Positions 25,827-34,353 of a DNA stretch of 64,000 bases are shown here, in pieces. The notes under the pieces are model-generated. The model had not been told where the DNA came from, did not search any database, and saw only the letters and a list, made by a program, of their open reading frames with translations. The position numbers and the translations under genes are program-made. Positions within the stretch are counted from its first letter, which is position 1; each line of letters begins with the position of its first letter. Origin of the DNA: Microlunatus phosphovorus NM-1 (GTDB lineage Bacteria > Actinomycetota > Actinomycetes > Propionibacteriales > Propionibacteriaceae); assembly GCF_000270245.1 (NCBI RefSeq), contig NC_015635.1, positions 1,984,001 to 2,048,000 on the forward strand, in the 5' to 3' direction.

Positions 25827-26199
25827 CCGAGGGCCCAACCAGAGGAACCGACAGTGGAAATGCCGGGCACACCGGCAATACCGTCACGCCCATTCCCAAC
25901 CGACCCGACAATCAACCAGCCGGAATCAACCAGAATCCCCCATCAGATAAGGCTCGGTGGATCTGGGCTCAGTCACCGGCGCTCTGCCACCGCCAGGCGG
26001 GGCGGGCTGGGCCCCGTGTGCTAGGTACCGGTCCGTCGCGGACCACGCAGCCGATCATGTCGTCTTACGGCTTCGCGAGTGATCGACCGCTAGTGAGCGG
26101 ACCTGCCGGGCGACGCGAAGTATTGCCAGCCCGAGCGCGTTCTCAAGCACTTCCGCCGGATGGCCGAGCAGTCGCCGCAGGCAAGGTATCGTGGCCAAC

Positions 26200-26525
26200 G
26201 TTGGCTCGGTCTGGATCAACCCGGCGACTTCCACGCCTACAAGCACGAATCGTGCGGCAAGTGCATACCGTGCCGCGAGCGCACCTAGTGGCTCGTGCAG
26301 ATCACACAGCGTCTTGAGGCCGGTCCGGGGCGAGGATGACATCGAGAAGCTGCTCGACCTGTGCGAGAACGTCGGCGGCCGCTCTTTCTGCAGTTTGGCC
26401 GACGGCGCTATCGCACCGATCCAGCACTTCCGCGAGGAGTTCGCAAGGGATGCGACGCCCGCTTGGGAGCTGTTCCCGTACGGGGCATCGACGCGGTCGG
26501 CAACACGGAACTCTATCCCTGCCTA
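26200..26525 (+). pseudogene. nuoF: Relic of nuoF (NADH dehydrogenase I subunit F) 3' end
   Basis: In one frame HESCGKCIPCRERT matches the [4Fe-4S] Cys cluster of NuoF, then a TAG stop and a frameshift follow. The next block, DIEKLLDLCENVGGRSFCSL, then GAIAPIQHFREEF and WELFPYGAST, is the conserved C-terminus of NuoF. The gene is broken at least twice and lacks its NADH/FMN-binding N-terminus. It is a decayed fragment stranded between mobile elements. Confidence 0.8.
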
Positions 26526-27085
26526 GTGCCCCCTTACCGGGACGAGATATCACCTATAACGGACCTTCGTGCGCGACACCGATGAGCGAGCATGATCTGG
26601 TGGGTTTGGCGCGGCGTGGCGGCTGGGTCGAGGTGCAACGAATCAACGTCTGGCGAAATCGCTCCACAACGCCCAAGTCGGCGACTCAATGCATTGGCAA
26701 GGGACCCGGAAGCCAGCGACGACGTTTTGTCGCTACTCTGGACCGCTTCATCGTGGACTTCGAGGCTGCTACGGTTGGACCGCGTCACCAAGACCGTGTC
26801 GCGTAAGGGTCGGTTACTAAGCCAGCGAGCCGCGCCTGCTCACGCCCAGCGGACTGCGCAGCACAAAAGCCGGAGTATTACAGATTGCGATGGCTCAATT
26901 TCGTAACGGCGACTATTGGTCGCTTTTGGCCGGAGAATACTCGAGAACACACGCGTCAAAACAGTCCACGGAGAATCTGGTGCAGCACGGTGTCGTTTTC
27001 CTGTACAACTGCCTCTGTCGTCGACGCAAGCCTGGCCTTCCACTGTCCAGTCTCCTAGAGGTGCAACGTACAACTCTCTAACAGT
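26526..27085. other. Gap without a supported gene
   Basis: Only short, low-quality open frames occur here. One (26582-26806, 74 residues from MSEHDLVGLARRGG) has an ATG but no recognised family or ribosome-binding site. The stretch looks like decayed sequence. Confidence 0.35.
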
Positions 27086-27325
27086 TCATCTCGACTTCGA
27101 CCACCTTGCGAGGGAAGTGCGTACATACGCTCGCTGGATGTTCGCTATTTTGGTGGCTCGATCCCACCAGATGCCACTCGGGTCGCCTGTAACATGAATG
27201 GTCGCGCTCTCCGTGCGTCCATTCTGCAGAGCAGCGGCAACCGCACAGAAGTGAATCAGGGAGAATGGGATACCATCACCACTGGGCGGCGTGATATAAG
27301 CAAAAATGCACCCTGTGCGGATCAA
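27086..27325 (-). pseudogene. N-terminal fragment of a DXD-type (OCH1-like) glycosyltransferase
   Basis: About 79 residues include GIPFSLIHFCAVAAALQNGR and DPSGIWWDRA, which resemble the first 70-80 residues of Gly_transf_sug enzymes (a PFSL(I/V)H...EPxGPWW pattern). The frame stops before the DXD motif. It lies downstream of the TylF-like gene on the same strand and has the same lower GC, so it is a remnant of a surface-sugar gene set. Confidence 0.55.
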
Positions 27326-27476
27326 GTCGGGATACCCCCCGGTTATTGCTAGTCGTGCGCAATGTTCCTGATAGGACGTTACCTATTCTTTTTCCGTCCT
27401 TTTTGACCCGCCGGATGACATCCTTGAGGTTTTTCTTCCCTGATGTGGATTGTTTACATCAGAGGCGGTAGGCGTG

Positions 27477-28259
27477 TCACTCGGCCCCCGGCTTCACGAT
27501 GACTCGAGTTTCCGCCAGCCGAGCCATGAACGGATGCTGGCCGATAGATGTGAAATACTCATTTGTCGCAGCCCTGGCGCCCTCCCACCAACCGTAGTCG
27601 TCAACAATCAGTATGCCGCCGGTTTGCAAAAGTGGGTAGAAGGTCTGCAGGGCGTGGAGTGTAGGTTCATACAGGTCCATATCAAGGCGTAAATAGGAAA
27701 TCGTCGCCGGTGGGTTAACGCTCGCTGTGCATTCGACAGGACCGACGTGATAGGTCAGTCTCGACTCCGGGTAACCAGTGGTTCGCAGATTCTCTTTCAC
27801 TGTAGAGAGGTCCGCCACGGACAAGTATTCCTCAGCCTCTGAGCCGGTTAGAAGGGAGGAGGCAGGAGTGCCGTCCTCGCACCTAGTGTCAATATCAGTT
27901 GACGCTGTCATTCCAGCGAAAGTGTCGTACAAGTGGACGAGCCGATCGGTTTGACGCTGTTCGATTAGTGTCATTGCTGCGGCCATGACAGAACCTCCAC
28001 GCCAAACGCCACATTCCACTATATCTCCGGCCACCGGCCTTTTGCACACGTATGTGATCGAATCGACAATGGAGACAAGGCGTCCTCTAGATACTTTTGT
28101 GAGACCATAGACGCGTTCGAAGACGGTCTTCGTATGGGCCTCTATATCCCAGTTCGGCATGTTGGCCGTAACGTAATTACGCAACTCGCCTACCTGCCTT
28201 CTCGCTGACGCGTCAATCCGAGCGTATAGTGAAGGCAACTGTATCTTAGATCTGCTCAC
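27477..28259 (-). CDS. TylF/macrocin-type O-methyltransferase
   Basis: The 260-residue protein has DIVECGVWRGGSVMAAA (motif I), VHLYDTFAGMT, YLRLDMDLYEPT (metal-binding Asp residues) and ILIVDDYGWWEGARAA. All are characteristic of TylF-like sugar O-methyltransferases. I chose the GTG at 28259 because the open frame above it enters a different, high-GC sequence that does not look coding. GC is lower than the neighbours. It probably methylated a sugar of a surface polysaccharide or glycoside. Confidence 0.85.
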   Translation of the reverse strand: MSRSKIQLPSLYARIDASARRQVGELRNYVTANMPNWDIEAHTKTVFERVYGLTKVSRGRLVSIVDSITYVCKRPVAGDIVECGVWRGGSVMAAAMTLIEQRQTDRLVHLYDTFAGMTASTDIDTRCEDGTPASSLLTGSEAEEYLSVADLSTVKENLRTTGYPESRLTYHVGPVECTASVNPPATISYLRLDMDLYEPTLHALQTFYPLLQTGGILIVDDYGWWEGARAATNEYFTSIGQHPFMARLAETRVIVKPGAE

Positions 28260-28657
28260 CTCTGTTACGGCATGCTGCAGTTTGGGAGTAGATTTCTGTG
28301 AGAGGGTGTGATCCCGTCCACATCTGCATCGAACAAGGCCGGCCGGATCCTCGACGGCGGTGGCTGGCGCGCTCACGACCCCGGCTCGACCAAGGCCCTC
28401 AGCGCAAACCGGAGCAAGAGCAGCATCCGGGCGAAGACCAGTGGTGCCCTGGCCGACTGCACCCACCAGCATTCCGCAGTCGACGGGTTAACCCCTGCGT
28501 GCTGACTCACCGTGTGCGACCGCGCGCGGACGAGAGTTTGCGGTCGGCGCGGCCGCAAGCGTTCGAGAGTCGGCCGTGGCTGATTTGCGTATGGGTGATC
28601 AAGACGTTCGCGATGCTGTACCGCCACATGCGGCGTTTGCTGTTCGTTAGGGCTTGC
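28260..28657. other. Gap without a supported gene
   Basis: High-GC sequence between the TylF-like gene and the relic transposon end. Open frames are present on both strands but none shows a family motif or start signal. GC rises sharply near 28300, so this is a junction between DNA of different origin. Confidence 0.35.
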
Positions 28658-28938
28658 TGTTGAGCGTCTCGTTATCTGAGGGTGGGGCCGTCGTGGTTGG
28701 TGACGACGGGGTCATCGTGGGGTTGGGGCTTTGATCGGTTGCCGTCGGCGGCGTCAGGGTGAGGATGTCTGGGTAGGCCAGCGGCCCGGCGTGGATGTTG
28801 GCACATGACGCCGGGCCGTTCTGACTGACGCGATAGGTCTCGCGCTGGTGTTGACGGTAGGTGAGGACTGCTCGGCTGTCGAGGCCGAGCTGGTTGAGGG
28901 CAGGATCGGCTGTCCGGGCTGTGGCGGTCCTCGTCGGG

Positions 28939-30620
28939 CCTGAGTTGCACAACGGCGGTCGAATTATTGGGTTGACTCTGGTTACGTGCCTGGTCACAGC
29001 GTTTTGGTGGCTGGTTTTGGGGCACTAAGCAGGGGTGGCTAGGGTCGCTGGATGAGCCCGTTCGTGCGGAAATCGAAGACGGCGTCGGGGGCGATCCAGG
29101 TGCAGATCGCGGAGAAGCGGAACGGTCAACGCAAGATCTTGGAGCACATCGGCTCAGCGCATGACGAGGCCGAGCTGGCGGTGCTGGTCAACCTGGCCAA
29201 CCAGCGCCTGCATGGCGTCCAGGACGACATGCTGCCGCTGGAGCCGGCCGAACGCCGGCCGCCGGGGCCGGTGGTGGAACGATCAGCTGCGGAGCTGCTG
29301 TGGTCGGTGCTGGCTGGTGCGTATCGCCGGCTCGGGTTCGACCGGGTCGATGAGGAGGTGTTCGCCCTATTGGTCGGGGCCCGGTTGGTCGAGCCGACCT
29401 CGAAGGTGGACACGATCCGGGTGCTGTCTGAGCTCGGACTGCCGGCCCCACACCGCAACACCCTCTACAACTGTCTGCGGCGCTGCATCGAGGGTGACTA
29501 CCGGTCCCAGATCGCGACGGCGTGCTGGCAGCACGCGACCACGGCAGGCTCGGTAGCGTTGGTGATGCATGGATCTGACCACACTGCATTTCGAGGTCAC
29601 CGACGAGGACCAACTGCGTAAAGTCGGCAGGTCGAAGGAGCACCGCATCGACCCACAGATCACCGTGGGTCTGCTGGTCACCGCGAACGGGTTCCCGCTG
29701 GAGATCGCGATGTTCGAAGGCAACAAAGCAGAGACCAAGACGATCATCCCGGTGATCGAGCAGTTCAAAGCCCGCCATCGCGTCACCGAGCTGGTCGTGG
29801 TCGCCGACGCAGGCATGGTGTCGGCGGCGAACCTGAACGCCTTGGAAGACGCCGGCTACCGCTTCATCGTCGGATCCAGGCAGTCCCGGGTGCCCTACGA
29901 CCTCGGCGACCATTTCGAGAAACACGGGAACTACGTGCCCGACGGCGCCACGATCCAGACCAGCCGGGACATGGGAACCGGGAAAGACAAGCGGTCCCGG
30001 CGGGTGGTCTACCAGTACTCGTTCAAACGCCGCCGGCGAGAGGAACGCGCCATCAACGCCCAGGTCACCAAAGCGGAGAAGGTTGCTGCTGGTGAACGGC
30101 CGATCGCCCGGGACCGGTTCGTCACCGTGACCGCTGACAGTGAGGGGAAGAAGGCCCAGGTGAACTGGGAGGTCATCAAACGAGCCCGGTTCTGCGCTGG
30201 ATTCAAAGGCTATGTGACCAACATCGACACGACGGTCATGGACGGCGGCCAGGTCGTCACCGCCTACCACGACCTGTGGCGGATCGAGGAGTCCTTCCGG
30301 ATGACCAAGAGTGATCTGGCCGCCCGCCCGGTCTTCCACCGCAAGCAGGAGGCGATCGAAGCGCACCTCACCGTGGTGTTCGCCGCGCTCGCTGTTGCCC
30401 GCTACCTCCAAGACCGCACCGGCTGGACCATCAAACGTCTCGTGCGGACCCTGCGGCCTCTGCAGAGCGTGACCATCACTATCGCCGGCCACCAGATCAC
30501 AGCACAACCTCGACTCGAGTCAGAGACAGCAGCCCTCCTCGACGACCTCGCCGATCTAGCAGGCGCCAAGACCGGCAAACCGGCGGGGCACTAAAACGGC
30601 CCCAGCTTGTGCAACTCAGG
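28939..30620 (+). mobile_element. IS1634-family element (1682 bp)
   Basis: The inverted ends are CCTGAGTTGCACAA (28939-28952) and its complement (30607-30620). They are flanked by a 5-base target duplication TCGGG (28934-28938 and 30621-30625). It inserted into the relic DUF6431-type gene, whose two halves align with the intact gene at 33642. Confidence 0.88.
29052..30594 (+). pseudogene. IS1634-family transposase, frameshifted
   Basis: The N-terminal frame (29052-29621) begins MSPFVRKSKTASGAIQVQI. The C-terminal frame (29569-30594) carries DLTTLHFEVTDED (first Asp), VVVADAGMVSAANL (second Asp) and YHDLWRIEESFRMTKSDL (Glu helix). The family expects the two to join as VMxDLTTLHFE; one extra base near 29570 separates them. 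The element is probably inactive unless frameshifting occurs. Confidence 0.85.
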
Positions 30621-30784
30621 TCGGGCCCGGTGCGGTGGCTGCCGGGTCACGCATGTGCTTCTCCTGCCGGGTTTTGGCTGCGCGGCGGGCTGGGGTGCCA
30701 CGGTGATTGCGGCTGCGGTCCAGCCAAGGTGGTCGATGGGGTGGGGCATCGGGCGATCGCGTCGAGGCTGGGCCGGCCGGCGTG

Positions 30785-31051
30785 CACGTCACCCCAACCT
30801 CCGGGTCATGGCTGAACATGGTCGAGATCTGGTTCGGCATCATCGAACGCCAGACCATCCACCGTGGAGCCTTTCCCTCCGTGCGCGACCTGACGGCCAA
30901 GATCCGCGACTTCATCACCGGCTGGAACCGCCGCAAGCACCCCTTCATCTGGACCAAGACACCCGACGAGATCCTCGCCAAGATCGAACGCAAACGTAAA
31001 CACGCCTCAACTACGGGCCCGCTAGAATCAACGACCACAAGATCAAGATGA
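30785..31051 (+). pseudogene. IS630-family transposase C-terminal fragment
   Basis: The frame reads HVTPTSGSWLNMVEIWFGII and then ITGWNRRKHPFIWTKTPDEI, the last third of an IS630 DDE transposase (the Glu lies in the SWLNMVE motif). The N-terminal catalytic Asp residues are absent. It abuts the relic DUF6431 gene at about 30785. Confidence 0.8.
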
Positions 31052-31062
31052 ATCATCGAGAT

Positions 31063-31200
31063 TGATGGCTCCAGATCAGCGAGTTCACCACCGGCTGAAA
31101 TCGTCGCGATGGTCCCTTCATCCGGACCAGATCGGCGACGACATCGTCGCGACCATCGAACGGATTCGTCGACACCCCAGCCGTGAGCTACCAGACGAGC
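31063..31200 (+). pseudogene. Second, more decayed IS630 3' fragment
   Basis: One frame gives ISEFTTG, a stop, then NRRDGPFIRT, which matches IRDFITGWNRRKHPFIWT of the preceding fragment. It is therefore a diverged tandem copy of the same 3' end, now full of stops. Confidence 0.6.
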
Positions 31201-31400
31201 TGCGCTTGCTGCGGATCCCAACTGATTCGTTGGAATCTACTCTCCAGGTTCGGAGTGAGTCTTGGAGCGGCAACACATTGTGACACGACCCGACTAGAGT
31301 GCAGCAGAATCGGGTGACGTTGCAGGCCCGCGGCGCCTCGCGCGCTCCCAGACTATCGTGTACCCTCCCGTCGTATGCTGGCTTGTATGGAGGTATCAAG

Positions 31401-32174
31401 TTGATTCAGCGAATCCTGCAGTCGTGGTATACGCGTGACATCGAAAGCTGTCTCCTGCGAGAGTGTCACCAGACGTGGATAGATCAACACGCAGGCTGGC
31501 AGATGGAATTATACTCGAATGCGGAGATAGTTGACTGGCTGTCGGATCGGCAGAAGATTTACCCCGCTTCCATTCAAACAGGGAAACCGTTCATCCGAAC
31601 GGTTGATATGTTCAGGTACTGTCAGCTCTACGAATACGGCGGAATGTATGTGGACATGGACTACTATTGCCTATCGTCTGTCCAAGAGTTGATTGAGGGG
31701 TCGCAAGGCGGAATCTTGTTGCCGACCATTGCGCAGCCACTGCGCTACTTTGACCAGACCATTTCAAATGCGTGGATGTATGCCGCCGAGCCACATCATC
31801 CATTCTGGCTCTTGGTGCTGGCAATGGCGCAAGTGCGATTTGAGTCCGCGAAGGGAGTGGAACGAGCATCGGGTCCCATTTTGTTGCGTGATGCGTGGAG
31901 CGTGTGGACTGAGGCGGGATCTGCGGTTGCCCTGTCTGCCTTCCCCGAAGTGCGGAATCTTGTCGAGGTGAATGGACACCAGACCCAGGCGGCCGTGACG
32001 CCCGTGGAACTCGTGCCCAGCGACGTGCTAATGCCATTGACGTGGGGGTATCCAGATGATGATCTTGCCATCGAAGAATTTCGTAAAGCTGAACATATGA
32101 CAGAAGAATTGCTCTCGCGAGTGCCCATGACTGAAAGGACTCTAGCGTTTACGTTCCATCTTCACAGTTGGTAA
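31401..32174 (+). CDS. DXD-motif (OCH1/Gly_transf_sug) glycosyltransferase
   Basis: 257 residues. IQRILQSWYTRDI opens the fold, HQTWIDQHAGWQMELYS follows, then FIRTVDMFRYCQLYEYGGMY and VDMDYY, where the DMD is the nucleotide-sugar/metal site. It ends normally. I chose TTG at 31401 because GGAGG lies seven bases upstream and the fold begins there; the frame upstream is not protein-like. It is of lower GC, like the TylF gene. It probably acted in surface polysaccharide or glycan synthesis and may now be isolated from its partners. Confidence 0.83.
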   Translation: MIQRILQSWYTRDIESCLLRECHQTWIDQHAGWQMELYSNAEIVDWLSDRQKIYPASIQTGKPFIRTVDMFRYCQLYEYGGMYVDMDYYCLSSVQELIEGSQGGILLPTIAQPLRYFDQTISNAWMYAAEPHHPFWLLVLAMAQVRFESAKGVERASGPILLRDAWSVWTEAGSAVALSAFPEVRNLVEVNGHQTQAAVTPVELVPSDVLMPLTWGYPDDDLAIEEFRKAEHMTEELLSRVPMTERTLAFTFHLHSW

Positions 32175-32385
32175 TGAGTCTCCCCCCCAATAGTTGTGAA
32201 CCGTTCTGGGTAGGTTCCCGAACTCTTTCGGTTCCCCCGGCTCACCCCAGGGCCTGTTCAAAGTCGTGGGTCGGCGTGGCAGCGGGTGGACACGCCATGG
32301 GTGAGGTATAAGCCGGGCGGGCACGGCTGATACCGGGATCGTGGTGGGTACTTGACGTCCACTGTCGATCGATCGGAGACCTGCC

Positions 32386-33343
32386 GTGCCCGCACTCGTA
32401 TCTTCTCTCATCCCGGCCGCCGACGCATTACGCACCTATCAGGTCCGGTCTGGTGATGGTGTCCCGGTCGAGGTGTGGGAGGTGTTGTCGATCCTGACCG
32501 ATCCACGTGGTCGGCGGGGCCGCCGGTATGAGCTGGCCACCGTGCTGGTCGTCGCGTTGGCCGCGGTGATCGGTGGAGCGCGGAGCCTGGCCGCGATCGC
32601 CGGCTGGGCAGGAGATCTGCCGCGATGGCACTGGCCACGGCTCGGGATCACCCGACGCCCACCGAGCCTGTCGACGATCCGGCGGGTGCTGCTGCACATC
32701 GACCCGGAGGTGGTCGATGCGGTCCTGCACGCCTGGCTGGCCACGCTCACCCCTGCCTCGTCACGGTGGCGGGCGGTCGCGGTCGACGGGAAGACCTGCC
32801 GCGGCGCCCGGCAGGCCGATGGGTCGCGGGTGCATCTGTTCTCGATCGTCGACCATGCCACCGGGGCACCGTTGGGACAGGTCAACGCCGGCGGGAAAGA
32901 CCATGAGATCGCCGCGTTCGCGGCCGTGTTGGACCGGATCGACCTCAACGGCGTGGTTGTCACCGCGGACGCTCTCCACACACAACGCAGTCATGCGCAC
33001 TATCTGCACCGCCACGGCGGCTGGTACGCCTTTGTGGTGAAGCGGAACCAGCCCACCCTGTATGACCAGCTCGCGAGGCTGCCGTGGACCCAGGTGCCGA
33101 TCGTCCACCGGACGGTGGAGAAAGGCCATGGGCGGCGGGAGACACGGACCCTGCAGCTGACCGGGGTCCGGGCCGGGATCGGGTTCCCGCATGCTCGGCT
33201 CGCTGCCCGGATCCGGCGGAGCCGGACCGAGATCGCTACCGGTGAGCACACTGAGGAGATCGTCTACGTGGTCACCAGTCTCGGCTGGCCCGACATCACC
33301 CCCGCTGGGCTGGCCGGGTTGATTCGTGGTCACTGGAGCATCG
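32386..33343 (+). pseudogene. ISAs1-family transposase, 5' part (split by group II intron)
   Basis: Residues 1-319 and the first base of codon 320. The DDE_Tnp_1-associated N-terminus (VWEVLSILTDPRGRRGRRY) is followed by AVAVDGKTCRGAR (first Asp) and VVTADALHTQRSHA (second Asp). The gene resumes at 41878. The frame joins exactly as [13 protein letters not shown], the family's Glu-containing motif, when 33344-41877 is removed. The intron lies antisense to this gene and so cannot be spliced from its mRNA. The gene is inactive. Confidence 0.9.
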
Positions 33344-33418
33344 GTCGGGTAGCCCCGGCGCATTGCTGCGCCGGGGCCCCCTCAGAACCGGGCGTGCGGC
33401 TTTCACCGCACCCGGCTC
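33344..33418 (-). ncRNA. Group II intron domains V and VI
   Basis: On the minus strand 33385-33418 is a 34-nt domain V: it begins GAGCCG, has a GAAA tetraloop and ends CGGTTC. Domain VI (33344-33384) is a very stable hairpin, CCCCGGCGCA/TGCGCCGGGG, with a GCAA loop. It is followed by CTACCCGAC, where the A seven bases from the 3' end could be the branch point. It lies nearly 6 kb from the rest of the ribozyme because a transposon separates them. Confidence 0.88.
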
Positions 33419-33641
33419 AAGCAAGTGTTGACCGTCGTTCGGGATGACGATGTGGAGCTCGAGTTCCGTCGTTGGGTTTGCCGACGGGGTTGATCGACGG
33501 GTGCGGGGGTGGTCGGCGTCGTCACTGGGCAGCGGATCGAGAGAATCCGGCTGTCAGGTGAGACGACTACGGCCCTCCCGCGCCAGGTGTCGTGGTGGAC
33601 CGTCGTCGTGGGAGGGCCGTGCTGGATGCACGGAGGCATCG

Positions 33642-34259
33642 TTGTTGACGGTAGAGGCTGATCGGGCTCAGGTCGAGTCGCGGCTGGCAGGTGGTCGGTT
33701 GGCGTGCCCGGGCTGCGCGGCGTCGCTGCGTCCGTGGGGGTGGGCTCGACCGCGGGGGGTATGGGGGCTTCCTGGTCTGCTCCGGCCGCGGCGGGCGCGG
33801 TGTCCGGGCTGTGGGGTCACGCATGTGCTGCTGCCGGTGACGGTGCTGCTGCGTCGGGCCTACGCGGTCGAGGTGATCGGCGCGGCTGTGGTGGCCCGCG
33901 CTGACGGGGCTGGGCATCGCCGGATCGGGGAGGCGGTGGGAGTGCCGGCGGCGACGGTGCGGGGCTGGCTGCGGCGGATCGGCACCCGGTTGGAGACGAC
34001 CCGCGGGTATCTGTTGCAGGTCGTCGTGCGGGCTGGGGTGGATCGGCTGGTGCCGAAGGCGCAGGGATCGCCGTGGCGGGATCTGCTCGCGGGCCTGGCC
34101 GCGGCAACGGCTGCGGTGACCTCACGGTTCGGGCCGATCGGTGTGCTCGGCCCGGTGACGGCCTGGCAGGTCGCGGCGGCGTGTTCGGGTGGTCGGCTGC
34201 TCGCGCCGGGCTGGCCGCAGTCCGGGCCGGCGGTGGCGGGCAACACGAGTTGCCTCTGA
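33642..34259 (+). CDS. DUF6431-like zinc-finger/HTH protein of the transposon
   Basis: About 205 residues begin LTVEADRAQVESRLAGGR. Four Cys in two CPGC motifs, about 40 residues apart (CPGCAASLR, RARCPGCGVTH), suggest a zinc ribbon, and IGEAVGVPAATVRGWLRRI is a helix-turn-helix. The TTG start at 33642 has GGAGG 8 bases upstream (33629-33633). It is the first gene of the transposon, and a relic copy at 28852 has the same arrangement. I infer a DNA-binding role in end recognition or regulation. Confidence 0.72.
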   Translation: MLTVEADRAQVESRLAGGRLACPGCAASLRPWGWARPRGVWGLPGLLRPRRARCPGCGVTHVLLPVTVLLRRAYAVEVIGAAVVARADGAGHRRIGEAVGVPAATVRGWLRRIGTRLETTRGYLLQVVVRAGVDRLVPKAQGSPWRDLLAGLAAATAAVTSRFGPIGVLGPVTAWQVAAACSGGRLLAPGWPQSGPAVAGNTSCL

Positions 34260-34353
34260 CATCGCCGGTCGGGGACGGGAATCCTCGCTGGAGTCCCGGG
34301 CACGGCCCATCCATGGGCAGGGCCCCTTGTTCTTCGAATCGAGGTATTCACCG

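Larger units (their letters stand above)
22797..25972 (+). mobile_element. IS1380-family element interrupted by an IS4-family element
   Basis: The left end 22797-22816 and right end 25953-25972 are inverted repeats (CTGAGCCC, then one mismatch, then GATCCACCGA). Subtracting the nested IS and its duplication leaves about 1.7 kb, the normal IS1380 size. I find no flanking target duplication, so one flank may be rearranged. Confidence 0.8.
28658..30785 (+). pseudogene. Relic of a DUF6431-type transposon end and gene, split by an IS1634 element
   Basis: At 28658 the sequence TGTTGAGCGTC matches the tip of the complete transposon at 33426 (TGTTGACCGTC). From 28852 a frame reads LTVGEDCSAVEAELVEGR ... 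CPGCGGPRR, aligning with LTVEADRAQVESRLAGGR ... CPGCAASLR of the intact gene at 33642. After the IS1634 insertion it continues RARCGGCRVTHVLL, aligning with RARCPGCGVTHVLL. It then decays with frameshifts and ends near 30785 at an IS630 fragment. Confidence 0.7.

Noticed and set aside
22797-25972. A target-site duplication for the IS1380 element
   Set aside because: The bases next to the two ends do not match over 4-5 positions, so none is claimed.
26582-26906. A possible leucine-rich-variant repeat (LARDPEASDDVLSLL) in the gap after nuoF
   Set aside because: It is a single repeat-like match in a frame without a start or further repeats; too weak to annotate.
27440-27462. A 7-bp hairpin just after the TylF-like gene (CTGATGT/ACATCAG)
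   Set aside because: On the minus strand it is followed by an A-rich, not T-rich, sequence, so it does not look like an intrinsic terminator.
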